A stretch of DNA of 64,000 nucleotides from Hypericibacter adhaerens (lineage in GTDB: Bacteria; Pseudomonadota; Alphaproteobacteria; Dongiales; Dongiaceae). The notes beneath the pieces are model-generated. The model did not search any database and was not told the DNA's origin. It worked only from the letters and a program-made list of their open reading frames with translations. The stretch covers positions 186,001 through 250,000 of the forward strand of contig NZ_CP042582.1 in the NCBI RefSeq assembly GCF_008728835.1, given 5' to 3'. The position numbers and the translations under genes were made by a program. Numbering within the stretch: the stretch's first letter is position 1; the number at the start of each line of letters is the position of its first letter. This document shows positions 1 to 8,313 of the stretch, piece by piece.

Positions 1-537
1 CTGATCGAGATCCGCCAGGTGCGCGAGGTGCTGGACCGCGTGGTGCGCCGGCTGCATCGCCGGCGCGTGAAGGTGCCCGATCCCCTGCCGCCGATCGGCG
101 TCATGATCGAGGTGCCGGGCGCGGCGCTCTCGGCCGACGCCTTTGCCCAGATCGTCGATTTCTTCGCCATCGGCACCAACGACCTCACCATGTACACGCT
201 GGCGATCGACCGCGGCGAGGAGCAGGTGGCGCATCTCTATAACCCGCTCCATCCGGCGGTGCTGCGCCTGATCCAGTTCGCGACCGAGGCGGCCTTGCGC
301 GCGCGCATCCCCGTCAGCGTCTGCGGCGAGATCGCGGGCGATCCGCGCTATACGCCGCTGCTGCTGGGCCTCGGCATCCGCGAGCTCTCCATGGCGGCGA
401 CGGCGCTGCCGCGCGTCAAGCAGCGCATCCGCGACCTCGACCTGGTGGCGGCGACGCGTTGCGCCAGCACCATCATGGACCAGTCCGACCCCGGCCGGAT
501 CGCGGCGCTCCTGGACGATTTCAACACGCTGGCGTGA
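1..537 (+). CDS. PTS enzyme I (PEP-protein phosphotransferase), C-terminal part
   Basis: The reading frame is open from base 1 and ends at TGA 535-537, so only the last 178 residues are present. They form the end of the PEP-binding TIM barrel. The motif GTNDLTMYTLAIDR and the active-site segment VCGEIAGDPRY, with its PEP-site cysteine, are intact. Enzyme I transfers phosphate from PEP to HPr in the cytoplasm. In alphaproteobacteria an HPr-kinase/EIIA/HPr/enzyme I module often lies beside ahcY, which fits this position. The missing N-terminus prevents choosing between PtsI and the GAF-domain form PtsP. Confidence 0.88.
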   Translation: MIEIRQVREVLDRVVRRLHRRRVKVPDPLPPIGVMIEVPGAALSADAFAQIVDFFAIGTNDLTMYTLAIDRGEEQVAHLYNPLHPAVLRLIQFATEAALRARIPVSVCGEIAGDPRYTPLLLGLGIRELSMAATALPRVKQRIRDLDLVAATRCASTIMDQSDPGRIAALLDDFNTLA

Positions 538-550
538 GGCGCCCCATTTC

Positions 551-652
551 TCCTCCCCCGCGCTGCGGGGGAGGATCAAGGAGGGGGCTGCTCGGTCTTT
601 GCAACATCGCGTCTTCCCCCTCCCTAACCCTCGCCCTTGAGGGGGGAGGGGA
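551..652. repeat. GC-rich palindromic doublet, copy 1
   Basis: Two C-run/G-run palindromes in opposite orientation flank a short spacer. The left arm reads CCTCCCCCGC then GCGGGGGAGG. It continues into GAGGGGGCTGCTCGGT, a core shared with the copies at 2096 and 47523. The right half carries CCCCCTCCCTAACCCTC and a second C/G palindrome. It lies in the gap between the enzyme I gene and ahcY. Confidence 0.85.
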
Positions 653-698
653 TAGAAAGTGGCATTTCCAACCTGCGCCAAGGGCTTACCAATGCCCT

Positions 699-743
699 CC
701 CGGCAGCCCTTGCCGGGCTCCGGCCCCCCTGCTATAGGGGCCC
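699..743 (+). promoter_or_regulatory. Two adjacent hairpins in the ahcY leader
   Basis: CCCGGCA (699-705) pairs with TGCCGGG (711-717) around a five-base loop. GGCCCC (722-727) then pairs with GGGGCC (737-742). Both lie 45-90 bases before the ahcY start. They could be a leader structure, or the first could end upstream transcription. No T-tract follows and no known SAH or SAM riboswitch consensus was recognised. Confidence 0.35.
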
Positions 744-789
744 GCCATTTCCCCCGTTATACCCTACGAGAATCAGGAGAATTCGCCCG

Positions 790-2085
790 ATGAGCGCGCG
801 CCAGGACTACAAGGTCGCCGACATCTCCAAGGCCGATTGGGGCCGCAAGGAGATCGCGATCGCCGAGACCGAGATGCCGGGCCTGATGGCGCTCCGGCGC
901 GAGTTCGGCGAGAAGAAGCCGCTCAAGGGCGCCCGCATCGCCGGCTGCCTGCATATGACGATCCAGACCGCGGTGCTGATCGAGACGCTGATCGCGCTCG
1001 GCGCCACGGTGCGCTGGTCCTCCTGCAACATCTTCTCGACCCAGGACCAGGCGGCGGCCGCCATCGCCGTCAAGGGCATCCCGGTCTTCGCCTGGAAGGG
1101 CATGAACGAGGAGGAGTTCTGGTGGTGCATCGAGCAGACCATCAAGGGGCCGGACGGCTGGACGCCGAACATGATCCTCGATGACGGCGGCGACCTCACC
1201 CAGATCATGCACGACAAATATCCGGCGATGCTCAAGGACGTGAAGGGCATCTCCGAGGAGACCACGACCGGCGTGCATCGCCTCTACGAGATGGCGAAGA
1301 AGGGCACGCTCGCGGTGCCGGCGATCAACGTCAATGACAGCGTCACCAAGTCGAAGTTCGACAATCTCTATGGCTGCCGCGAAAGCCTGGTCGACGGCAT
1401 CAAGCGCGCGACCGACGTGATGATGGCGGGCAAGGTCGCCGTGGTCTGCGGCTATGGCGATGTCGGCAAGGGCTCGGCGGCCTCGCTCCGGAGCCAGGGC
1501 GCCCGTGTCATGGTGACCGAGGTCGATCCGATCTGCGCGCTGCAGGCGGCGATGGAAGGCTACCAGGTCACCACCATGGACGATGCGGCCGCCCATGCCG
1601 ACATCTTCGTCACCTGCACCGGCAATGTCGACGTCATCACGCTCGACCATATGCGCCAGATGAAGGACCGCGCGATCGTCTGCAACATCGGCCATTTCGA
1701 CAGCGAGATCCAGATCGGAGCGCTGCGGAACTACAAGTGGGAGAACGTGAAGCCGCAGGTGGACGAGGTCGTGTTTCCCGACGGCAAGCGCCTGATCGTG
1801 CTGGCCGAGGGCCGGCTCGTGAATCTCGGCTGCGCCACCGGCCATCCGAGCTTCGTGATGAGCGCCTCCTTCACCAACCAGGTGCTGGCCCAGATCGAGC
1901 TCTGGTCCAACCATGGTCAGTACGAGCGCAAGGTCTACGTGTTGCCGAAGCACCTGGACGAGAAGGTCGCGGCGCTGCATCTGGAGAAGATCGGCGTGAA
2001 GCTGACGAAGCTCTCGCCCAAGCAGGCGGACTATATCGGCGTCGCCCAGAAGGGGCCGTTCAAGCCCGAGCATTACCGGTACTGA
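790..2085 (+). CDS. ahcY: S-adenosylhomocysteinase
   Basis: AhcY hydrolyses S-adenosylhomocysteine to adenosine and homocysteine, removing the inhibitory product of SAM-dependent methylation. The 431-residue protein has the usual family length. It shows the substrate segment [20 protein letters not shown], the NAD-binding motif [10 protein letters not shown] and the family C-terminal ending KPEHYRY. The ATG at 790 follows AGGAGA at a normal distance and gives the conserved N-terminus. An open frame further upstream runs through the palindromic repeat and is not part of the protein. It is flanked by the enzyme I gene and a divL homologue, a common alphaproteobacterial order. Confidence 0.97.
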   Translation: MSARQDYKVADISKADWGRKEIAIAETEMPGLMALRREFGEKKPLKGARIAGCLHMTIQTAVLIETLIALGATVRWSSCNIFSTQDQAAAAIAVKGIPVFAWKGMNEEEFWWCIEQTIKGPDGWTPNMILDDGGDLTQIMHDKYPAMLKDVKGISEETTTGVHRLYEMAKKGTLAVPAINVNDSVTKSKFDNLYGCRESLVDGIKRATDVMMAGKVAVVCGYGDVGKGSAASLRSQGARVMVTEVDPICALQAAMEGYQVTTMDDAAAHADIFVTCTGNVDVITLDHMRQMKDRAIVCNIGHFDSEIQIGALRNYKWENVKPQVDEVVFPDGKRLIVLAEGRLVNLGCATGHPSFVMSASFTNQVLAQIELWSNHGQYERKVYVLPKHLDEKVAALHLEKIGVKLTKLSPKQADYIGVAQKGPFKPEHYRY

Positions 2086-2095
2086 CGAGAATTAT

Positions 2096-2228
2096 CCCCT
2101 CCCCCGCTTCGCGGGGGAGGGTTAGGGAGGGGGCTGCTCGGTCTATGACACTGGGATCGAACAGCGCTCCATCCCGCACCCCCTATCGAGTCATCCCCCT
2201 CCCTGCCCTCCCCCGAAGACGGGGGGAT
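2096..2228. repeat. GC-rich palindromic doublet, copy 2
   Basis: It begins 10 bases after the ahcY stop with CCCCTCCCCCGC and GCGGGGGAGGGTTAGG. GAGGGGGCTGCTCGGTCTAT follows. An 80-base spacer leads to the inverted half CCCCCTCCCTGCCCTCCCCC and a final GGGGGG. Copies 1 and 7 share its core. It fills nearly all of the ahcY-divL gap. Confidence 0.85.
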
Positions 2229-2290
2229 TAAGAATCCCGAATCCCCCTTACCGCCCAAGCGCGTAGCCCCCGTGGCAAATTCGCGATAGA

Positions 2291-4474
2291 GTGATTCGCG
2301 TGGGGTATGGACATCACGGGCTGGAGTCGAATCGGGTGAGGGCGGCCGCGTCGGCGCGGGCTGTCGCAACCGTTGTCGGTCTGCTGGGCGGGCTGGCCTG
2401 GCCCGGCCTGGCCTGGGCCGACGAGACGCCCATGGCGGCAGCGGTCGGCGCCATCGGCTGGATCCTCGCCGCCCTGTTCCTGGGCCTCGGCATCGGCCTG
2501 GTGGTGGCGGGCCTGCTGGTGCGCCGCGAGCGGGCCCGGGCCGTGGCGCGCGAGCGCGAGGTGGCGGTCGAGCGCTCCACCTTCGAAAACACGCGGGCCC
2601 AGGCTGCCGGCGAGATCGCCTCCATCGCCGCCCAGCGCGACGGGTTGCTCCAGGTTCTGGACAGCCTGTCGATCCCGGTCTGGCGCCGGCGCCCCGATCT
2701 CTCGCTCGATTTCGTCAACCAGGCCTATGCCCGGGCGGTCGAGGCCGACCGGCCCAAGGCGCTGATGGAGCAGACCGAGCTCGCCGGGAGCCGCGCGCTC
2801 GCCGAGCGGGTGCGCGATCTGGGGCTGGCCCAGTCGGAGAGCCGGCCCACCGTGGTCGGCGGCGAGCGGCTGCTGTTCGACTTCAACGAGCTGCCCCTGC
2901 CCGACGGGCGCACCGTCGGCTATGCGCTCGACATGACCAGCGTCGAATCGACCCAGTTCGAGCTGGCGCGCCATATCCAGGCCCATGGCGAGGTGCTCGA
3001 GCAGATGGGCACCGGCATCATCATCCTGGGCCCCGATGCCCGGGTGAAGTTCTTCAACAGCGCCTATACCCGGCTCTGGGGCCTCGAGGCCGAGTTCCTG
3101 CGCACCGAGCCGACGCTGGAGCAGCTCCTGGAGCAGCTGCGCGAGAAGCGCCGGCTGCCCGAGCAGCCCGATTTCCCCGCCTACAAGAAGGAGCTCAAGC
3201 GCAGCCTGATGAGCGCCATCGGCCCGCTCGAGGCGTTGCTGCATCTGCCCGACGGGCGCACCATGCGCCGGATCGCCGCCCCCCATCCCTTCGGCGGCAT
3301 CGTCATGACCTTCGAGGACGTGACCGACACGCTGGCCCTCGAGCGCTCCTACAACACCCTCATCGACGTGCAGCGCGAGACGCTCGACAACCTGTTCGAG
3401 GGTGTCGCGGTGTTCGGCGCCGACGGGCGCCTCAAGCTCTTCAACCCGGCCTTCGTGCGGATGTGGGGCTTCCAGGAGGACGACCTCGCCAACCAGCCGC
3501 ACGCGACCCACCTGGTCGAGATGGTCCGCGGCTATTTCGAGACCGCGGCCTGGCCGCGCATGAAGCAGCGCATGATCGACCGGCTGCAGGACCGCACCGC
3601 GCGCACCGGCCGCATGGAGCGCGCCGACGGCTCGACGGTCGATTTCGCGGCGGTGCCGCTGCCCGACGGCGCCTGCCTGATGATCTATATGGATGTGAGC
3701 GACAGCGTGCGGGTGCAGCGCGCGCTGGCCGAGCGCAACGCCGCGCTCGAGACCGCCGACCGGCTCAAGTCCGAGTTCATCGCCAACGTCTCCTACGAGC
3801 TGCGCACGCCCCTGAACGCGATCATCGGCTTCGCCGAGATCCTCGATCAGCAGTATTTCGGGCCGCTGACCGAGCGCCAGGCGGAATACAGCCACGGCAT
3901 CATCGACGCCTCGCAGCAGCTCCTGCTCCTCATCAACGACATCCTCGACATCGCCACCATCGAGGCGGGCTATCTCCAGCTCGAGCTGGCCCCGGTCGAT
4001 GTGGGCGCGATGCTGAAGGACCTGGTGACGCTGAGCGCCGAGCGGGCGCGCTCGCGCGGCGTGGCGCTCGAGCTCGACTGCCCGCCCGATATCGGCCGCG
4101 TCACCGGCGACGAGCGCCGCCTGAAGCAGGCGATCTACAACCTCATCAGCAACGCCATGAAGTTCACGCCGCTCGGCGGGACGGTGCGGCTGACGGCCCG
4201 GCGCAGCGACAGCCAGCTCGAGCTCGAGGTGGTCGATAACGGGGTCGGCATCACCGAGCAGGACCAGGGCCAGGCCTTCCAGAAATTCGCGCGGGTCGGC
4301 GGCCGGCGCCAGAGCGGCAGCGGGCTCGGCCTGGCGCTGGTGAAGAGCCTGATCGAGCTCCATGGCGGCCAGGTGGAGCTGGTCTCCAAGCCCGGCGTGG
4401 GCACGCGCGTCACCTGCCGCCTGCCGCTGGCCTCCGGCGACGCCCCCGCGCAGGAACGCCGCGCGGCGGGATAA
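2291..4474 (+). CDS. divL: DivL-like PAS-domain histidine-kinase homologue with Tyr at the phospho-acceptor site
   Basis: The 727-residue protein has an N-terminal membrane segment (about residues 45-75). Three PAS-like repeats follow, near residues 115-150, 235-270 and 360-395. It ends in a HisKA domain and a HATPase domain. The HisKA core reads ANVSYELRTPLNAIIGF, so Tyr502 stands where kinases have His. The ATPase motifs LISNAMKFT, VDNGVGI and GSGLGLALV are intact. In Caulobacter, DivL has the same His-to-Tyr change and tunes the CckA-CtrA cell-cycle relay as a pseudokinase. The start is the GTG at 2291; a second in-frame GTG at 2300 is possible. Its place after ahcY supports orthology. Confidence 0.85.
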   Translation: MIRVGYGHHGLESNRVRAAASARAVATVVGLLGGLAWPGLAWADETPMAAAVGAIGWILAALFLGLGIGLVVAGLLVRRERARAVAREREVAVERSTFENTRAQAAGEIASIAAQRDGLLQVLDSLSIPVWRRRPDLSLDFVNQAYARAVEADRPKALMEQTELAGSRALAERVRDLGLAQSESRPTVVGGERLLFDFNELPLPDGRTVGYALDMTSVESTQFELARHIQAHGEVLEQMGTGIIILGPDARVKFFNSAYTRLWGLEAEFLRTEPTLEQLLEQLREKRRLPEQPDFPAYKKELKRSLMSAIGPLEALLHLPDGRTMRRIAAPHPFGGIVMTFEDVTDTLALERSYNTLIDVQRETLDNLFEGVAVFGADGRLKLFNPAFVRMWGFQEDDLANQPHATHLVEMVRGYFETAAWPRMKQRMIDRLQDRTARTGRMERADGSTVDFAAVPLPDGACLMIYMDVSDSVRVQRALAERNAALETADRLKSEFIANVSYELRTPLNAIIGFAEILDQQYFGPLTERQAEYSHGIIDASQQLLLLINDILDIATIEAGYLQLELAPVDVGAMLKDLVTLSAERARSRGVALELDCPPDIGRVTGDERRLKQAIYNLISNAMKFTPLGGTVRLTARRSDSQLELEVVDNGVGITEQDQGQAFQKFARVGGRRQSGSGLGLALVKSLIELHGGQVELVSKPGVGTRVTCRLPLASGDAPAQERRAAG

Positions 4475-4484
4475 GCGCGCTGTC

Positions 4485-4512
4485 CCCGGCGCCCGTGTCG
4501 GCCGGCGCCGGG
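4485..4512 (+). terminator. GC hairpin after divL
   Basis: CCCGGCGCC (4485-4493) and GGCGCCGGG (4504-4512) form a perfect 9-bp stem with a 10-base loop, 11 bases after the divL stop. No T-tract follows, so this may be a weak or Rho-assisted terminator. Confidence 0.5.
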
Positions 4513-4672
4513 CTTCCGTCATCGCCCTGTCGCAATTGAAACGCGATTCCGCGGCCCCGCGAAACCGTCGCGATGCAATGCGCCCCTAGCTGTCCCTCCG
4601 AGGGTTGCCGCCGATGTCCGGCCGTCGCCGCGACGTCGATGTCGGCACCGCCAAACCGGAAGGGGCAGAACC

Positions 4673-6034
4673 ATGTCGGACCTCGTCGCGAGAACGTTGC
4701 AACAGCTGAGCCAGCAGGTGTCGGGCCGCCTCTCATTGCCGGGCGACAGCCGCTATGCGGCGGCCACGGCGATCTGGGCGAAGCCGGCCGGTCCTTTGCC
4801 GCAGGCGGTCGTCCATGCCCAGACCTCGGCCGATGTGCAGGCGGCGATCCACGCCGCCCGGGACAGCGGGCTGCCGCTGTCGGTGCGCGGCGGCGGCCAT
4901 GACTGGGCCAGGCGCGCGCTCTGTGCCGGCATCGTCGTCGATCTCGGCGCCATGAGAGGCGTGATCGTCAAGCCCGGCAGCCTGGTGGCCCATATCGCGG
5001 GCGGGTCCCGCGCGGCGGACGTGGCCCTGGCGGCCGAGCCCTTCGGCCTCGCGCCCGTGGCCGGCTCCGTCGGCGATGTCGGCATGGCGGGCTTCACGCT
5101 GGGCGGCGGCTACGGCGCCCTGATCGGCCGCTGCGGCCTCGGGCTCGACAATCTGCTGGCTGCCGAGGTGGTGCTGGCGGACGGGCGTGTCGTGCTGGCG
5201 AAGCAGGATCAGGAGGTGGAGCTGTTCTGGGCCCTGCGCGGCGGCGGCGGGAATTTCGGCGTCGTCACCCGCCTGCATTGCCGCCTGCACGACCTGCCCG
5301 GCATCCATTCGGGCCTGCTTCTCTATCCCTTCCCGGAAGCGAAGGCCGTGCTCGCCCGCTGCAACGAGCTTCTCGCCGGGGCGCCGGACGAGCTGACGGT
5401 CCAGCTCGGCTTCGTCGGCACGCCCGACGGCACACCGATGGTTTTCGTCTTCCCGAGCTGGTGCGGCCGGTCGGGCGAGGGCGAGGCGCGGCTCGCGTCG
5501 TTCCTGAAGCTGGGAACGCTTCTGGGCGGCGGCGTCGCCGCGAAAACCTACGGCGATCATCTGCGCAGCTTCGACGGCAGCCTCTCTCACGGCCAGCGGG
5601 TCTTCATCGAAACCTGCTGGCTGCCCGCGCTCGAGGGCGATGGCATCGACGCGCTGGTGAACGCCATGGGAAGCGCACCCTCCGCCGGCTGCGCCATCGC
5701 GACCCACGAGCTGAAAGGAGCGGCGACCCGCGTGCCGCTGGAAGCGACGGCGTTCGGCCTGCGCCGCGAACATGTCCTCGTCGAGATCATCGCCGGCTTC
5801 GCCGATCGCGGAGACAAGAGAGAAGAGCAGCGCCATCAGGCCTGGGCCCGCGCCACCCGCAAGGCTCTCGAGCCGGTGGCGCTTCCCGGCGGCTATCCGA
5901 ACCTGCTCGGCCCGGGCGACGCGGATCGCGTCGCGCAAAGCTTCGGCCGCAACGCGGCGCGCCTCGCCAAGGCCAAGCGGCAGTACGATCCCGACAATCT
6001 CTTCCGTTCCGCGATCCCCTTGCCGAAGGGATGA
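4673..6034 (+). CDS. FAD-binding oxidoreductase, berberine-bridge-like family
   Basis: This 453-residue protein belongs to the PCMH-type FAD-linked oxidases with a BBE C-terminus. The N-terminal FAD domain has VRGGGHDW, whose His is the usual covalent FAD anchor, and GFTLGGGYGALIGRCGLGLDN. The C-terminal BBE motif is YDPDNLFR. In many bicovalent members a Cys sits just before the GGGYG loop. Here that stretch reads VAGSVGDVGMAG and has no Cys, so FAD is probably bound through the His alone. The substrate cannot be inferred. A GGGGCAG ribosome site precedes the ATG. It stands alone between divL and the organosulfur cluster and may be independent cargo. Confidence 0.85.
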   Translation: MSDLVARTLQQLSQQVSGRLSLPGDSRYAAATAIWAKPAGPLPQAVVHAQTSADVQAAIHAARDSGLPLSVRGGGHDWARRALCAGIVVDLGAMRGVIVKPGSLVAHIAGGSRAADVALAAEPFGLAPVAGSVGDVGMAGFTLGGGYGALIGRCGLGLDNLLAAEVVLADGRVVLAKQDQEVELFWALRGGGGNFGVVTRLHCRLHDLPGIHSGLLLYPFPEAKAVLARCNELLAGAPDELTVQLGFVGTPDGTPMVFVFPSWCGRSGEGEARLASFLKLGTLLGGGVAAKTYGDHLRSFDGSLSHGQRVFIETCWLPALEGDGIDALVNAMGSAPSAGCAIATHELKGAATRVPLEATAFGLRREHVLVEIIAGFADRGDKREEQRHQAWARATRKALEPVALPGGYPNLLGPGDADRVAQSFGRNAARLAKAKRQYDPDNLFRSAIPLPKG

Positions 6035-6496
6035 AGTGCGCGTGCGCTTAGTCGCAACACGTGGATTCTCCGCTGTCTCTTCACCGCAAAGGCATCGCGG
6101 CACCGCTCGTGTCGCGATGCCTGCGTTGTCATGCGTGAATACGCAGCGATGCACCGGTCCGCTGAAGCCCTTCTTCATACCCTACCAAGTTAATCTCGTT
6201 TGTCGTGTTGCAAGTGCGCTGCGAGTGTTCTCCTGCGTCGCCGTTCGTGGCGCGACGGAAGAGAGACCGAAGGATGGGCACGCCATGATGCGACGGAGAG
6301 CAGGGAGCGCGTTCGGCACCGACCGCCGCGCTTCGCGATGTAGCGGGATCGTGGGCGCCGGCCTCTAGGGTCCGGGCGACCACCGTCTTTCACACTCAAC
6401 TGATCGGGTTTCGCGCGAGGGGCCGTGCCGCGGCGGCCGTCCCCCGCCAGGGCGGAGCCGTGTCTTCAACCGGGCCCCGGGAGGGCCGAGCATTGC
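6035..6496. other. Gene-free stretch with a strong hairpin; likely promoter region of the organosulfur cluster
   Basis: No convincing coding sequence is seen. AGGCATCGCGGCAC (6090-6103) pairs with GTGTCGCGATGCCT (6109-6122). This gives a 14-bp stem with one G-T wobble and a five-base loop, 55 bases after the preceding stop and without a T-tract. The rest is less GC-rich than its surroundings around 6170-6240. The promoter of the cluster starting at 6497 should lie here, but no clear sigma-70 or sigma-54 site was found. Confidence 0.5.
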
Positions 6497-7093
6497 ATGT
6501 CGGGCATTTCCATTGTCGGCATCTCGGGCAGCGTGACGCGGCCCTCGCGCACCACGGCGCTGGTGACGCAGATCCTGGCCGCCATCGGCGCCCGCAGCGG
6601 CCTGCCGACGCGCCTGGTGGAGTTGGTCGAGGCCGGCCCGGTGCTGTTCCGGTCGCTGACGCCCCCGCAATTGACGGATGAGGCGCGCGAGATCGTCCAT
6701 ACGGTCGAGCGCGCGAGCCTCCTGGTCGTCGCGACGCCCGTCTATCGCGCGTCTTATACGGGCGCGCTCAAGCATCTCTTCGACCTGGTCCGCCGCGAGA
6801 CCCTCGCCGGCAAGCCCGCGATCCTCGCCGCCACGGGCGGCAACCCCCTGCATGGGCTCGTCACCGAGCATGAGCTGCGGCCCCTGCTCAGCTTCTTCAA
6901 CGCACTGACCGTGCCGACCACGATCTACGCGACCGAGACCTCGTTCCTCGACTACCGGCTGGTCGATGCCGCGGTCGAGGAGCGGATCGAGCGCGCGGCG
7001 ACCGAGGCGCTCGACCTGCTCGAGTTCCGCCTGCAGACGGCGGCTCCGGGCGACGCGTCGTCGCGTCCGGCCCGGCGCCTCGTCACCGGCTGA
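6497..7093 (+). CDS. NAD(P)H-dependent FMN reductase (MsuE/SfnF/SsuE type)
   Basis: This 198-residue flavodoxin-fold reductase supplies reduced FMN to two-component monooxygenases. The N-terminus has ISGSVTRPSRTTALV, the FMN phosphate-binding loop. VVATPVYRASYTGALKHLFD follows, a family hallmark. The ATG at 6497 is chosen because upstream in-frame residues are low-complexity and unlike the family. It heads a co-directional set with three FMNH2-dependent luciferase-like monooxygenases and one MsuC/DszC-like flavoprotein, which would all need this partner. SsuE, MsuE and SfnF cannot be separated by eye. Confidence 0.9.
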   Translation: MSGISIVGISGSVTRPSRTTALVTQILAAIGARSGLPTRLVELVEAGPVLFRSLTPPQLTDEAREIVHTVERASLLVVATPVYRASYTGALKHLFDLVRRETLAGKPAILAATGGNPLHGLVTEHELRPLLSFFNALTVPTTIYATETSFLDYRLVDAAVEERIERAATEALDLLEFRLQTAAPGDASSRPARRLVTG

Positions 7094-7131
7094 TCCCATC
7101 GGGCATCCCCTCACTCATCGGAGAGAAGATC

Positions 7132-8238
7132 ATGAGCAGCAACGAACGCGTCGAGCAGCCGATCAAGTTCGCCTACTGGGTTCCGAACGTCTCCGGCGGG
7201 CTCGTCATCAGCAAGATCCCGCAGCGGACGAGCTGGGATCTCGACTACAACATCAAGCTGGCGCAGATCGCCGAGCGGGCTGGTTTCGAGTATGCGCTGA
7301 GCCAGATCCGCTTCACCGCCGGTTATGGCGCCGATAACCAGCACGAGCCGGTCTCCTTCAGCCAGGCGCTGCTCGCCGCCACCGAGCGGCTCAAGCTGAT
7401 CGCGGCGCTCCTGCCGGGGCCGTGGAACCCGGCCGTGGCGGCCAAGCAGATCGCCACCATCAGCCATCTCTCGAACGCGCGCGTGGCGGTCAATATCGTC
7501 AGCGGCTGGTTCCGCGGCGAGTTCGCCGCCATCGGCGAGCCCTGGCTCGATCATGACGAGCGCTACCGGCGCTCGGAGGAGTTCATCCGCGCGCTGCGCG
7601 GCATCTGGACCGAGGAGAGCTTCACCTTCCGCGGCGACTTCTACCGCTTCAACAATTACAGCCTGAAGCCGAAGCCGCTCGCGCCGCTGCCGGAGATCTT
7701 CCAGGGCGGCAGCTCGCGCGCCGCCCGCGACATGGCGTCCCGCGTCTCCGACTGGTATTTCACCAACGGCAACAGCGTCGACGGAATCAAGAAGCAGGTC
7801 GACGACATCCAGGCCAAGGCGGCGGCGAACCGCCATTCGGTCAAGATCGGCGTCAATGCCTTCTCCATCGCCCGCAAGACCGAGAAGGAGGCCCAGGAGG
7901 TTCTCGCCGAGATCCTGAAGCACGCCGACCCGGAAGCGGTCAAAGGCTTCCATCACGAGGTGCAGAACGCCGGCAACGCCTCGCCCGAGCGCGAAGGCAA
8001 CTGGGCGAAATCCACCTTCGAGGACCTGGTCCAGTACAACGACGGCTTCAAGACCAACCTGATCGGCACGCCGCAGCAGATCGCCGAACGCATCCTGGCG
8101 CTGAAGCAGGTCGGCGTGAACCTGATCCTGCTCGGATTCCTCCATTTCCAGGAGGAGGTCGAGCATTTCGGCAAGCATGTCATCCCGCTGGTCCGCGAGC
8201 TCGAAGCCGCGAAGAAGCCCGTGCGGGCCTATGCCTGA
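7132..8238 (+). CDS. sfnG: Dimethylsulfone monooxygenase
   Basis: SfnG uses FMNH2 and oxygen to cleave dimethylsulfone to methanesulfinate and formaldehyde. The 368-residue luciferase-like protein matches what I know of Pseudomonas SfnG closely. Shared stretches include KFAYWVPNVSGGLV near the N-terminus, RFTAGYGA, VNIVSGWFRGEF, EIFQGGSSRAARDMA, SDWYFTNGN and EGNWAKSTFEDLVQYNDGFK. GGAGAGAAG precedes the ATG. It follows the FMN reductase by 38 bases and probably shares its transcript. Substrate specificity rests on this strong resemblance and has not been tested. Confidence 0.93.
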   Translation: MSSNERVEQPIKFAYWVPNVSGGLVISKIPQRTSWDLDYNIKLAQIAERAGFEYALSQIRFTAGYGADNQHEPVSFSQALLAATERLKLIAALLPGPWNPAVAAKQIATISHLSNARVAVNIVSGWFRGEFAAIGEPWLDHDERYRRSEEFIRALRGIWTEESFTFRGDFYRFNNYSLKPKPLAPLPEIFQGGSSRAARDMASRVSDWYFTNGNSVDGIKKQVDDIQAKAAANRHSVKIGVNAFSIARKTEKEAQEVLAEILKHADPEAVKGFHHEVQNAGNASPEREGNWAKSTFEDLVQYNDGFKTNLIGTPQQIAERILALKQVGVNLILLGFLHFQEEVEHFGKHVIPLVRELEAAKKPVRAYA

Positions 8239-8250
8239 ACGAGCGGCATC

Positions 8251-8280
8251 GGCATCGGCGGCCGTGAGGCCGCCGATGCC
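8251..8280 (+). promoter_or_regulatory. Perfect 13-bp hairpin between sfnG and the transporter genes
   Basis: GGCATCGGCGGCC (8251-8263) pairs exactly with GGCCGCCGATGCC (8268-8280) around a GTGA tetraloop. No T-tract follows. It sits inside an apparent operon and could stabilise the upstream message or cause partial termination. Confidence 0.6.
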
Positions 8281-8313
8281 GGTGTCCTGCGAACCGCCTG
8301 ACGGAGATCGATC

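Noticed and set aside
653-789. SAH or SAM riboswitch upstream of ahcY
   Set aside because: Two simple hairpins are present but no match to known riboswitch cores was recognised.
2228-4522. 764-codon open frame on the minus strand
   Set aside because: It is opposite divL and rich in His, Arg and Glu without any recognisable domain; a third-position GC shadow.
6272-6290. Possible sigma-54 promoter (GGGCACG ... ATGC) before the organosulfur cluster
   Set aside because: The distance between the GG and GC elements is one base too long, and the TTGC element is not present.
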